A stretch of DNA of 64,000 nt from Candidatus Obscuribacterales bacterium (GTDB lineage: Bacteria > Cyanobacteriota > Vampirovibrionia > Obscuribacterales > Obscuribacteraceae): positions 1-64,000 of the forward strand of contig JAGVLS010000041.1 in assembly GCA_020054205.1 (NCBI GenBank), given 5' to 3'. Both the position numbers and the translations under genes were made by a program. The notes under the pieces are model-generated. The model did not search any database, was not told where the DNA came from, and saw only the letters and a program-made list of their open reading frames with translations. This document shows positions 18,174 through 26,560 of this stretch, in pieces; the first letter of the stretch is position 1, and the number at the start of each line of letters is the position of its first letter.

Positions 18174-18752
18174 TTAATCCTTAGAATAATAATCGTCTAA
18201 GTGCCTTTCTATTAAATTGTCTAATTCCAGCATTGTTAATATAGCCGCCACATTACCAGCATCCATTCCAGATTTTTTGCATAAAGTATCAACATGTATA
18301 GGCTGATTAGATAAAAGCTTGTATATTTTCTTTTGATCTTTCGTCAACCTTTTTAGCACTTGTTGTTTTGTTGTCTGTTTGTTTGTTGTCTGTTTGTTTG
18401 TTATTTGCTTGTTTGTTTTTATTTGTTTGGTTGAAAATTTTTTGACAATCGAATTGACTGACCCAAGTGAATTGACTTCCTGATTAATAATATTTTCCCA
18501 CTGGGTTTTTGCTTTGCTCAATTCACAATTCATTTGCAAAGTTAACCACCACTCAGGCGAAGTATCAAATAGTTTTGATAAACGTAAAGCTGTTTCAGCG
18601 GTTATTCCACGTTTTCCATGCAAAATTTCGCCTATTCGTTGAGGGGTTACACGCAAATGCATCGCTAAGCGATGAGATGTAATATCTAACGGTTCCATAA
18701 ATTGTTTAAATAGAATTCGCCCTGGATGTTCTATATTTTTAATACTCTTCAT
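18174..18752 (-). CDS. HigA-like HTH antitoxin fused to a DprA-type winged helix, orphan
   Basis: 192 residues. Residues about 1-90 are a HigA/VapI-type XRE helix-turn-helix: HPGRILFKQFMEPLDITSHRLA, RVTPQRIGEILHGKRGITAETALRLSKLF, and SPEWWLTLQ, the family's typical WL-x-LQ end. Residues about 108-135 are a Lys/Thr/Gln/Asn repeat linker encoded by TTTG/TTGT-rich tandem repeats (about 18360-18430). Residues about 135-190 (IYKLLSNQPIHVDTLCKKSG...AAILTMLELDNLIER) match the winged helix at the C terminus of DprA. HigA regulators normally sit next to a HigB toxin; none is encoded on either side. The 60-bp palindrome begins 26 bases upstream of the start. Confidence 0.7.
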   Translation of the reverse strand: MKSIKNIEHPGRILFKQFMEPLDITSHRLAMHLRVTPQRIGEILHGKRGITAETALRLSKLFDTSPEWWLTLQMNCELSKAKTQWENIINQEVNSLGSVNSIVKKFSTKQIKTNKQITNKQTTNKQTTKQQVLKRLTKDQKKIYKLLSNQPIHVDTLCKKSGMDAGNVAAILTMLELDNLIERHLDDYYSKD

Positions 18753-18778
18753 AATTTATGCTCTCCAGTAACGCTCAT

Positions 18779-18838
18779 CCACTTCTCGTATATCACTTCT
18801 CGTTTCTCGAGAAACGAGAAGTGATATACGAGAAGTGG
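18779..18838. promoter_or_regulatory. 60-bp perfect palindrome, putative operator
   Basis: 30 + 30 bases perfectly self-complementary around the TTTCTCGAGAAA centre. It is built from CACTTCTCGT twice directly, then ACGAGAAGTG twice, with ATAT between the copies in each arm. This gives four half-sites. It sits between the HigA-like start (18752) and the end of mnmG (18915). The even half-sites favour protein binding (HigA-like autoregulation) over a simple terminator, and no T-run follows either arm. Confidence 0.7.
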
Positions 18839-18914
18839 GGCAACAGGGCTCATAACTTGCCTGGAATAATGATTAGGGGATTAAGGTAATGACTAGGTGG
18901 TGATCAGGCGTCTC

Positions 18915-20855
18915 TCAAGCTATTGTCTTTGCTTCAGTCTTGTTTTTCCGGGGCTTGTACTGCGCACCACGGCGCATTGATTCTAATACAACAAGTAATA
19001 CAGAAATATCAGCTGGACTAACGCCACCAATACGTGCAGCTTGCCCAAGCGTTTCTGGACGAACCCGATTAAGTTTTTCACGTGCTTCTTTGGAAAGATT
19101 TTCAATGGCTAAGAAATTTAAATCAGAAGGAATTTTTATATTGTCATATTTTTCTGCTTGAGCCACTTGTACTTTTTGTCTTTCAATATACCCAGCATAT
19201 TTCACATCAGTCTCAATTTCCAAAGACCAAGCAAAACATGTATTAGGTAAACTCGCATTTGCTTCTGTATCATTTATATAATGTGGTGATATTTTTTCGA
19301 TAACACTATATGGAACACGTGGGCGACGCAAAAGTTCTTCCAAACTCACTGTTTGCTTTAAAGACTCATCAAACTCTACCAAGATCGCATCGATTTCGAC
19401 TGAAGGATTTATCCTTGTTTCTTGCAAACGTTTTCTCTCAAGAGAAATTTCTTGTTGTTTTTTCTCAAATAAAGCATAACGATTATCATCAACCATGCCA
19501 ATATTTCTGCCCAGTGGAGTCAGGCGAATATCTGCATTATCTTGTCGCAATAATAATCTATATTCAGAGCGTGATGTCATCATCCGATATGGTTCACCAA
19601 GTTCTTTACTAACCAAATCGTCTATTAAAGTACCTGTATAACTTGAGGATCTACTCAAAATAAATGGGTCTTTTTCTTTGGCATATTGAGCAGCGTTAAT
19701 ACCAGCAATTATTCCTTGTGCTGCTGCTTCTTCATAACCACTTGTACCCAGCATCTGTCCAGCAGCAAAAAATCCTGGCAAGTCTTTAGCCATTAAAGTA
19801 TGGTTAAATTGTGTGGCTGGCATATAATCATATTCAACTGCATAAGCTGGTCGAACAACATTTGCATTTTCCAAACCTGGTAAAGAATGTACAATCTGAT
19901 GCTGTACAGAAATTGGCAAGCTTGTTGAACAGCCTTGCAAATATACTTCATATGTAGAGCGTCCTTCTGGCTCTAAGAAAAAAGCATGGCTTTCTTTATC
20001 CGCAAAACGAACTACTTTATCTTCAATAGATGGACAATACCTAGGACCAACACCATGAATTAGCCCAGAGTACATAGGGGATTCGTGTAAATTGTCACGT
20101 ATAATTTGATGTGTTTTTTCTGTTGTTCGAGTTTGATGACATGGTAATTGCTCACGTTTAGTCCTTTGATCTAAAAATGAAAAGAAGCCATGATTTTTAT
20201 CACCAGGCACAACCAGTAAATTTGAATAGTCAATAGTACGTCCATCTATACGAGGAGGAGTACCAGTTTTCAATCTACCCATAGAAAAACCAATAGACTT
20301 CAAACAAGCTGAAAGTCCTATAGCAGGAAACTCACCAGCTCGACCAGCTGGTTGAGTTTCACGTCCAATCCATATAGTTCCCTCTAAAAAAGTACCCGCT
20401 GTTAAAACAATTGCCTTGGCAAAAATTTGTTCTCCAAAACCTAATTCCACACCAGCTATAACACCATCTTTTAATATGATGGCTTTGACCATACCTTGTT
20501 TGAGAGTAACATTGGGAAGAGATTCCATGAATTTCTTCATCCACTGGCTATATTCTCTTTTGTCAGATTGAGCCCGCAAAGACTGAACAGCCGGTCCTCG
20601 ACTAGCATTAAGCGTGCGCATTTGCAAATATGTTGCATCAGCGGCAATACCCATGATTCCACCTAAAGCATCAATTTCTTTTACTAATTGCGATTTGCCT
20701 GGTCCACCTACTGCCGGGTTACAAGGCATAGCCCCAATAGTATCTAAATTTACAGCTAACATGAGCACTTTTGTGCCCAACTGAGAAGCTGCATGCGCCG
20801 CTTCACAGCCAGCATGCCCCCCACCTATAACGATGACATCAAAATCCAGGCTCAT
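18915..20855 (-). CDS. mnmG: tRNA uridine-5-carboxymethylaminomethyl modification enzyme, FAD subunit
   Basis: 646 residues, full length for MnmG/GidA. The FAD-binding GGGHAGCEAA motif is at residues 12-21, with NPAVGGPGKSQLVKEIDALGG, GRLKTGTPPRIDG and EGRSTYEVYLQG stretches. The C-terminal helical domain includes a PxTLGQAARIGGVSPADISVLL pattern that contacts MnmE and tRNA. With MnmE it installs cmnm5 at U34 in the wobble position of certain tRNAs. It is immediately followed on the other strand by the PCYCGC gene; its Shine-Dalgarno sequence is weak. Confidence 0.96.
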   Translation of the reverse strand: MSLDFDVIVIGGGHAGCEAAHAASQLGTKVLMLAVNLDTIGAMPCNPAVGGPGKSQLVKEIDALGGIMGIAADATYLQMRTLNASRGPAVQSLRAQSDKREYSQWMKKFMESLPNVTLKQGMVKAIILKDGVIAGVELGFGEQIFAKAIVLTAGTFLEGTIWIGRETQPAGRAGEFPAIGLSACLKSIGFSMGRLKTGTPPRIDGRTIDYSNLLVVPGDKNHGFFSFLDQRTKREQLPCHQTRTTEKTHQIIRDNLHESPMYSGLIHGVGPRYCPSIEDKVVRFADKESHAFFLEPEGRSTYEVYLQGCSTSLPISVQHQIVHSLPGLENANVVRPAYAVEYDYMPATQFNHTLMAKDLPGFFAAGQMLGTSGYEEAAAQGIIAGINAAQYAKEKDPFILSRSSSYTGTLIDDLVSKELGEPYRMMTSRSEYRLLLRQDNADIRLTPLGRNIGMVDDNRYALFEKKQQEISLERKRLQETRINPSVEIDAILVEFDESLKQTVSLEELLRRPRVPYSVIEKISPHYINDTEANASLPNTCFAWSLEIETDVKYAGYIERQKVQVAQAEKYDNIKIPSDLNFLAIENLSKEAREKLNRVRPETLGQAARIGGVSPADISVLLVVLESMRRGAQYKPRKNKTEAKTIA

Positions 20856-20980
20856 TAATTGACCCTAAAATGACTATAAACCGACCATGAAACAGCAGCA
20901 ATCTTTCATGCTGTCTAGAATAGTTGATAATAGCAAAGATTTCACTTGAAAAGCAAAACTATTGCTATTTAGCTTACAAT

Positions 20981-21009
20981 TTGACGCCCTTTGCTAGTTT
21001 TGTTACAAC
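20981..21009 (+). promoter_or_regulatory. Putative sigma-70-type promoter
   Basis: TTGACG (20981-20986), a 17-base spacer, then TACAAC (21004-21009). Transcription would begin near 21016 and give a 35-base leader to the preferred ATG at 21051. It matches the bacterial consensus at 5 of 6 and 4 of 6 positions. Confidence 0.5.
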
Positions 21010-21050
21010 TAGTTTAGGTATGTATGAAAATCTTTAAGCTTAGGTGCTAC

Positions 21051-21758
21051 ATGAATTTAGATAAAAAAGGGCAGTTTTTCACCTTCTTATTAGTATTTCT
21101 ATCCATTTATTGCTTTGTTTGTGCTCCAACAATGGAGCCAACATCGGCAAAAGAGCTTGTACAAACAAAAGCTGATCCAAAAAAAGCTGCTCAAGCAAAA
21201 AATCTTAAATCAGCAAATTTAAAGACAAAATCTATAAAAACAACAAGGTCAACGGCAACAGTAAAAAACGAACTAACAAAATCTACTCAAAATTCTGAAA
21301 GTGAAAAGCTTAAACCAGTAATGGATCCTGGACAATTCTTTGGAGCTGCTGCTATGGGTTATGCTGCCGCTAAAGAATGTCCAGAAATAGTTGCAAAATT
21401 ATTTTGTTATTGTGGTTGCGATATTACAGATAAACACACGTCCCTGTTGGATTGTTTTACATCTTTGCATGGTGTAGATTGTCATATTTGCCAGGAAGAA
21501 GCTATGTTGGCATTGAGATTAAACAATCAAGGCATTCCTTTAATAGAAATACAAAAACGTGTCGACCAGCAGTATTCTTCCCAATATCCTTTTGAACAAG
21601 ATACTGAGACTTACAAAAAATACAAAGCAAGCAGACTTTGGACAAAAACATCTTCAAATTCAGAGAATGTTGAAATAAAAACAAGCCGTGAAGGAAAAAC
21701 ACGTCCCGAAATAAAAGCTGGTTCTAGTTGTTGCTCGGGCGGCGAAAAAAAGAATTGA
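21051..21758 (+). CDS. Exported PCYCGC-motif protein
   Basis: About 235 residues from ATG 21051. ATG 21024 is possible but would leave only a few leader bases after the promoter. One membrane/signal segment (FFTFLLVFLSIYCFVCAP), then a Lys/Thr/Ser-rich linker, then a cysteine-rich domain. That domain has LFCYCGCD, HTSLLDCF and HGVDCHICQEEAMLAL in the order found in the PCYCGC-motif family (PF13798). The motif suggests metal binding or redox activity. The C terminus carries an additional SSCCSGG. Homologues are exported and often lie near heavy-metal or copper genes. Followed by a DCC-family protein. Confidence 0.7.
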   Translation: MNLDKKGQFFTFLLVFLSIYCFVCAPTMEPTSAKELVQTKADPKKAAQAKNLKSANLKTKSIKTTRSTATVKNELTKSTQNSESEKLKPVMDPGQFFGAAAMGYAAAKECPEIVAKLFCYCGCDITDKHTSLLDCFTSLHGVDCHICQEEAMLALRLNNQGIPLIEIQKRVDQQYSSQYPFEQDTETYKKYKASRLWTKTSSNSENVEIKTSREGKTRPEIKAGSSCCSGGEKKN

Positions 21759-21866
21759 TAGATAAAATCCACACTTTATTTCACTTTTTATCTTACAAAT
21801 TTGAGCCACTCAAAATCATTCTTGTTAGAATTGAGTCAAAGCAAACTAAAAAAGAAAGAGGCTGTT

Positions 21867-22328
21867 ATGCACAACACACACATCGGTGTTGACAAGCATC
21901 AAGCTAAGCATAGTCAAAGACAAAAGTCTTGGACAATTGTTTTTGATAATCGCTGTCCAGTTGTCAGACAATTAGCACAAATTGTCAAAAAATGGGACAG
22001 GAAGTATTTTTTTCGCTTTGTCGAATACGCAAACGCTGACGAGAATGATCGTCCGTTAGTTACTCAGCTTGAAAGAAGTCCCTGGAGCCTACTTTTAATT
22101 GATGATGTTGAAAATTCATTAAATGGACCAGAAGCAATTCCATTCATATTGAAAAACTTACCCCTTGGTCGTATTGCTGCAGTTGCCTATATCATTCCGG
22201 GCACATCGTGGTTAACTCGACAGCTTTACTCTATGGTTTCAAAAAACCGGCACTTATTTTCCAGGCAACAAAAACCAGTCTTAAAACATGCTGGTGCTCA
22301 AGAAGACTGTCAGCCATTAGAATTCTAA
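21867..22328 (+). CDS. DCC-family (DUF393) thiol oxidoreductase-like protein with altered active site
   Basis: 153 residues from ATG 21867, preferred because AAAGAAAGAGG lies upstream and the further TTG extension is basic and unconserved. WTIVFDNRCPVVRQLAQIV aligns with the VLYDGxCxxC-beginning of DUF393 proteins. Only the first of the two active-site cysteines is present (CPVV in place of CxxC). The rest (SPWSLLLIDDVENSLNGPEAIPFILKNL, GTSWLTRQLYSMVSKNRHLF) follows the family length and layout. It may bind a partner or work as a monothiol protein. Confidence 0.65.
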   Translation: MHNTHIGVDKHQAKHSQRQKSWTIVFDNRCPVVRQLAQIVKKWDRKYFFRFVEYANADENDRPLVTQLERSPWSLLLIDDVENSLNGPEAIPFILKNLPLGRIAAVAYIIPGTSWLTRQLYSMVSKNRHLFSRQQKPVLKHAGAQEDCQPLEF

Positions 22329-22330
22329 TT

Positions 22331-22648
22331 TTATTCGCTCGATTTATATTTAGATAGTTTTGCATAAGCTTCTAAAGTGTCGTCCACAGCAATGAGCAAA
22401 AATTGTTTGTTACCAATTGGGTAATTTAGACGTTCATTTACAATTGCTCCCAGGGCACCAGCAATATATGCTTCAGCTAAAAAATCGTGACCGTCAAATT
22501 TATTACCAGGTAATGCAATGAACCATTGTCCTTTCTCAATAATTCTTGTATCCGAACACAAGCTGCCAATTTCTTCCACGAATAGTCCAGAAGCAATTCG
22601 TCCTTCTGTTACATCTAGTATTTCTTGGGCTGAAATTTTCGCTTGCAT
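22331..22648 (-). CDS. Stand-alone MurF/MurE N-terminal domain
   Basis: 105 residues covering only the Mur ligase catalytic-family N-terminal domain (PF01225). CSDTRIIEKGQWFIALPGNKFDGHDFLAEAYIAGALGAIVNE corresponds to the SDSR-KxxPGD-FVAL-G-x-x-DGHxF pattern that binds the UDP-MurNAc-peptide. The ATP-binding central domain and C-terminal domain of MurF are absent, and no frameshift to them is visible on the same strand. The start is tight and the frame stops cleanly at 22331. It could be a truncated remnant or a functional stand-alone UDP-precursor-binding protein. Confidence 0.7.
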   Translation of the reverse strand: MQAKISAQEILDVTEGRIASGLFVEEIGSLCSDTRIIEKGQWFIALPGNKFDGHDFLAEAYIAGALGAIVNERLNYPIGNKQFLLIAVDDTLEAYAKLSKYKSSE

Positions 22649-22823
22649 AAAATAAAAGTTCTAATCAAAGTTCTATTGGCAACTGGTTTTATGTTTAAGT
22701 ATATCTACATTCGCCTTTGACGATAATATTCAATCATGTGCTTTCACTTATAATTTCTCTGATACCCTCTTTTTGGTTTATATCATTTTGCCTTCCGATC
22801 GCTTTTCAAGCAAAACTGAAAAT

Positions 22824-23831
22824 ATGCTGCTTTCATTTGCTAATTTGACAAGCAGTGAGGTTAAAGGTGTTGAGACATTTCATGCTAGACGACATCTTTT
22901 AAACACTTGTGATTTATCCCAAGAAGAAATCAAGTCCATCATTAAAGTAGCAGCATCTTGTAAACAGCTGTATCTGAAAGACTTATCTCCTATCCCTGTT
23001 TTAACCAATAAAACAATTGCTAATTTGTTTTATGAAAATTCAACTCGCACGAGAGCAAGTTTTGAATTGGCATCTAAAAAGTTGGGAGCAACTATTATAA
23101 GTTTAGATCCAAAATCATCTTCAGTAGCAAAAGGAGAAACTATAGAAGACACCACACAATGTCTTATATCTATGGGGGTCAATGCCATAATTCAAAGGCA
23201 TAGTGCTGCCGGCAGCGCTGACCAAATAGCAGCAAAACTTGGCAACAAAGTACATGTAATCAATGCAGGAGATGGCGCAAACGCACATCCAACACAAGCT
23301 TTGTTAGATGCGCTGACCATGAGTGAAATAAAAAAAGATCTAGAAAATAGCAAAGTACTTATCGTCGGCGACATTGCTCACAGTCGGGTTGCTCGCTCTA
23401 ATATTTGGTTATTAAACACCTTAGGAGCTGATGTCCATGTATGTGGTCCACCTACATTAGTGCCACAAGAATTATCGAAACTAAACGTGACTGTTCATAA
23501 TCATTTAGAGCCTGCTCTGGTTGAAGCCGATTTTGTTATGGCTCTACGCTTGCAATTAGAACGACAAACACAAGGTCTTATTGCCGGTCTTGGTGAATAC
23601 AAAAAATTATATAGATTGGATCATCACAAACTTACTTTAGCTAAGCCTAACGTTAAAGTCATGCATCCTGGTCCAGTCAATCGCGACATTGAAATCACTT
23701 CTGATTTAGTCGATGATTTAAAATATTCTCTTATCAGTCAACAAGTAAGTAATGGTATTGCCATACGCATGGCTGTTCTTTACTTGTTGTTGTCCAATCC
23801 TGAAAATTGGCACGGGGATTCTATTAAATGA
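22824..23831 (+). CDS. pyrB: Aspartate carbamoyltransferase catalytic subunit
   Basis: About 335 residues from ATG 22824; the TTG at 22773 gives a 17-residue extension that I do not favour. Signatures: carbamoyl-phosphate-binding FYENSTRTR, LDPKSSSVAKGETIEDT, the catalytic HPTQALLD, VGDIAHSRVARSN, and MHPGPVNRDIEI. It commits carbamoyl phosphate to pyrimidine synthesis. A TATAAT-like sequence (22749-22754) is upstream but without a good -35. The last 4 bases overlap the start of pyrC (ATGA), so the two are translationally coupled. Confidence 0.95.
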   Translation: MLLSFANLTSSEVKGVETFHARRHLLNTCDLSQEEIKSIIKVAASCKQLYLKDLSPIPVLTNKTIANLFYENSTRTRASFELASKKLGATIISLDPKSSSVAKGETIEDTTQCLISMGVNAIIQRHSAAGSADQIAAKLGNKVHVINAGDGANAHPTQALLDALTMSEIKKDLENSKVLIVGDIAHSRVARSNIWLLNTLGADVHVCGPPTLVPQELSKLNVTVHNHLEPALVEADFVMALRLQLERQTQGLIAGLGEYKKLYRLDHHKLTLAKPNVKVMHPGPVNRDIEITSDLVDDLKYSLISQQVSNGIAIRMAVLYLLLSNPENWHGDSIK

Positions 23832-25138
23832 CGGCTTCATTATTGATAGTTGGCGGCACAGTTATTGATCCAGCATCAAATCAAGAAAACAATCTTGATA
23901 TACGCATTAGTGGCGACACAATAATTGAAAAAGGTAAATCTCTAAAACAATCTGGCGATGAAATAGTTATCGACGCTAAGGGACTGTGGATTACACCAGG
24001 TTTTATTGATATACACACACATCTAAGAGATCTCGGACAAAAAGACAAAGAAGATATAAGTTCTGGCACCAAAGCTGCAGCAGCTGGAGGTTATACAACT
24101 ATTGTTGCTATGGCAAATACATTACCTCCAATAGACAATAGTGCAATTTTGTCATTACTTTTAAATAGAATTGCTGAGCATGCACAAATAGAGGTGCTTC
24201 CAGTTGCCTGTGTAACAAAAAACATGGAAGGCGCTGAACTAACCAATATGTCTGAATTAGCTGATTTAGGAGCAATAGCATTTTCTGATGATGGATTACC
24301 AATCAGTAATATGGCTGTGCTAAAAAGAGCTTTGGAATATGCCAAACTTGTTAATCGCCCGCTAATAAGCCATGCTGAAGATAAAGATTTAGCATGTCAC
24401 GGAATAATTCATGAAGGTGTAACTTCTACTAAAATGGGTTTAAAAGGAATTCCAAGTGCTGCAGAAACTGCAGCGATTGCTCGAGAGTTGGAAATTGTTC
24501 GAGCAACACATAGTCCCTATCATTTTACCCATGTATCTTGCGCTAATTCTGTAAACTTGATTCGGCAAGCTAAAAAAGATGGTTTGCCAGTCACAGCCGA
24601 TGTGACTCCACATCATATTACTTTGACTACAGATAATATAACGGCTTTTGATACTGCCTACAAAATGCGCCCACCACTGAGAGAGTCTACCGATCGTGAA
24701 GCACTATTATTGGGAATAAGAGATGGAACTATTGATGCCATTGCTACTGATCATGCTCCACATACATCACTAGAAAAAGCTGGCACTATGGATGAAGCAT
24801 CAGTAGGTTTAATAGGATTAGAAACAGCATTTTCTTTATGTTTTGAAACATTGGTCAAAACCAATTATATTTCTCGCTTACACTTAATTAAGTTGTTAAC
24901 ATACGGACCAGCTCAAGTTATGAATCTACCAATACCAACTTTAGACTCTGGTTATCAGGCAAATATTACAATTGTCGATCCAGATTGTAATTGGAATTAT
25001 GATGTTCAACGTGGATTTTCTCGCAGCCACAATACTCCTTTTCACGGTCGTTCTATGACAAGTAAAATTGCCATGACTATATACAACGGAACAACCGTTT
25101 ATAAAGATGACAATATAATTGATAAGCGTTGTTTATAA
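23828..25138 (+). CDS. pyrC: Dihydroorotase
   Basis: 436 residues, the class I/type I amidohydrolase form. The metal-binding HTHLRD is near residue 61, with SHAEDKDL, HVSCANSV, TADVTPHHI and DHAPHTSLEK (catalytic Asp). It converts carbamoyl-aspartate to dihydroorotate. ATG overlaps pyrB's TGA. 10-20 bases separate it from the creatininase-family gene. The operon therefore carries steps 2 and 3 of de novo pyrimidine synthesis. Confidence 0.95.
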   Translation: MTASLLIVGGTVIDPASNQENNLDIRISGDTIIEKGKSLKQSGDEIVIDAKGLWITPGFIDIHTHLRDLGQKDKEDISSGTKAAAAGGYTTIVAMANTLPPIDNSAILSLLLNRIAEHAQIEVLPVACVTKNMEGAELTNMSELADLGAIAFSDDGLPISNMAVLKRALEYAKLVNRPLISHAEDKDLACHGIIHEGVTSTKMGLKGIPSAAETAAIARELEIVRATHSPYHFTHVSCANSVNLIRQAKKDGLPVTADVTPHHITLTTDNITAFDTAYKMRPPLRESTDREALLLGIRDGTIDAIATDHAPHTSLEKAGTMDEASVGLIGLETAFSLCFETLVKTNYISRLHLIKLLTYGPAQVMNLPIPTLDSGYQANITIVDPDCNWNYDVQRGFSRSHNTPFHGRSMTSKIAMTIYNGTTVYKDDNIIDKRCL

Positions 25139-25156
25139 AAACTATTTGTGCACATC

Positions 25157-25897
25157 ATGAGTAAAAGCATTTTGCTTGAAGAATTAACATGGAAAGAAGC
25201 TGAGCAAGCTTTGAATGAAAAGAGCATTGTGGTAATTCCATTAGGGGCGCAATGCAAAGAACATGGTTTACATTTAAAATTAAAGAATGATTGGATTTTA
25301 GCAGAGTATTTAAAACAAGAATTGCAAAAGCAGGTTGGCATCATTATTGCTCCTACTGTAAATTACAATTATTATCCTGCCTTCATTGAATATCCTGGCT
25401 CGATAAGTATTAAGTTTGAAACAGCTTGCAATTTAATAATTGATATTTGTGAAAGTATTTCTGCCTTTGGACCAAAATATTTTTATGTTCTTAACACTGG
25501 AGTATCAACAGAAAAAGTACTTGCCCAAGCAGCGATAGCCTTGCGAACAAAAAACATTTATTTGCAATATACCAAGCTTGACCAAGCATTTAAAAATATA
25601 CAAAAAGAAATATGCCAGCAAGATGGGGGAAGTCATGCAGATGAAGTAGAAACATCTATGATGTTATATATTGACCGAGCATCAGTTAATATGAGTAAAG
25701 CTGTTAATAATTTTGATGCTGAAGGAAAAGGTTTTTTAACTAGAACTAGGTCTAAATCAAAAGATGGATGTTATTCACCATCCGGAGTATGGGGAAACCC
25801 AATGCTTGCTAGCGCTGAAAAAGGCAAAAAACTTATAGAATGTTTGTTGGAATACATTATTGCAGATATCAATTCTTTGAAAGAAGATGTAACATAG
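25157..25897 (+). CDS. Creatininase-family (creatinine amidohydrolase-like) metalloprotein
   Basis: About 246 residues from ATG 25157, preferred to the GTG at 25148. IPLGAQCKEHGLHLKLKNDW matches the family's IPxGSxExHGxHLPLxTD metal-binding start, and GGSHADEVETSMML matches its HAGExETS motif with the late glutamate ligand. The middle carries LNTGVST where the family usually has NGHGGN, so part of the substrate/metal loop is altered. Members include creatininase, MftE peptidase and FAPy deformylase. Function cannot be chosen from sequence. The gene follows pyrC in the same operon. Confidence 0.75.
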   Translation: MSKSILLEELTWKEAEQALNEKSIVVIPLGAQCKEHGLHLKLKNDWILAEYLKQELQKQVGIIIAPTVNYNYYPAFIEYPGSISIKFETACNLIIDICESISAFGPKYFYVLNTGVSTEKVLAQAAIALRTKNIYLQYTKLDQAFKNIQKEICQQDGGSHADEVETSMMLYIDRASVNMSKAVNNFDAEGKGFLTRTRSKSKDGCYSPSGVWGNPMLASAEKGKKLIECLLEYIIADINSLKEDVT

Positions 25898-25923
25898 AAA
25901 TGTTTTCTTGAGGATTAACTCGT

Positions 25924-26415
25924 TTGAAACACCTAATTTTATTAATCGGCATTCCCGGCTCTGGAAAAACAACTTTAGCTAAGCGCTTGATTAATAGGGG
26001 CTATCTTTGTCTTAATGCCGATAATATAAGAGAAGAACTTTGGGGTGACGCTACCGAACAAAAAAATCCAGAACAAGTATTTGCGGTTTTTTTCAGCCAA
26101 CTTGAAGATGCCTTATCAAAAGACTTAGATATTGTTATAGACAATACAAATATCAATACTAGACATAGACAACCTATTTTAGAAAGAGCTTTAAAAGCTG
26201 GTTACACTGATATTCAATTATGGATTCTCGACATACCATTGGAAGTTTGTTTCGAGAGAAATAGAATGCGTGAAAGATCAGTCCCAGAAGATATTCTCAC
26301 TAATATGTACAATACGTTAATTGGTCCTGGTAAACCAAATAAACACGAAGGACGTATTGTTATTATTCGTCCTGGCAAAGATAAAGACGATTTCCGCTTT
26401 TTCTTCCCGAAATAA
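25924..26415 (+). CDS. P-loop kinase of the AAA_33/polynucleotide-kinase-like family
   Basis: 163 residues beginning at TTG 25924, supported by GAGG about 10 bases upstream. Walker A GIPGSGKTT (about residues 9-17) is followed by LNADNIREELWG and DIVIDNTNINTRHRQPIL, the Walker B/substrate region of AAA_33 proteins such as T4 polynucleotide kinase. FERNRMRERSVPEDIL is the lid. It is likely to phosphorylate a nucleoside, polynucleotide 5' end or small sugar; the substrate is not apparent. Cotranscribed with pyrB-pyrC and closed by the terminator at 26490-26535. Confidence 0.8.
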   Translation: MKHLILLIGIPGSGKTTLAKRLINRGYLCLNADNIREELWGDATEQKNPEQVFAVFFSQLEDALSKDLDIVIDNTNINTRHRQPILERALKAGYTDIQLWILDIPLEVCFERNRMRERSVPEDILTNMYNTLIGPGKPNKHEGRIVIIRPGKDKDDFRFFFPK

Positions 26416-26489
26416 ACTTCTCTGATTTAAAAATATTTTGGTTTTATTTTCACGTATTTACTATTTGATATAGTACTAAAGGCGAGAAG

Positions 26490-26535
26490 AGAAAACATAG
26501 CCATGATTTATTCGATGGCTATGTTTTCTTTAATT
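26490..26535 (+). terminator. Intrinsic terminator of the pyrB operon
   Basis: Stem of 15 bp (26490-26504 with 26515-26529, starting AGAAAACATAGCCAT), 10-base loop, followed by TTAATTT. It lies between the plus-strand kinase gene and the minus-strand operon whose last gene ends at 26561 and may end both transcripts. Confidence 0.8.
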
Positions 26536-26560
26536 TATACAATGAAGAAAAAGGGGTTAT

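Noticed and set aside
18360-18430. CRISPR-like repeats
   Set aside because: Units are short, contiguous and inside a coding frame, without spacers.
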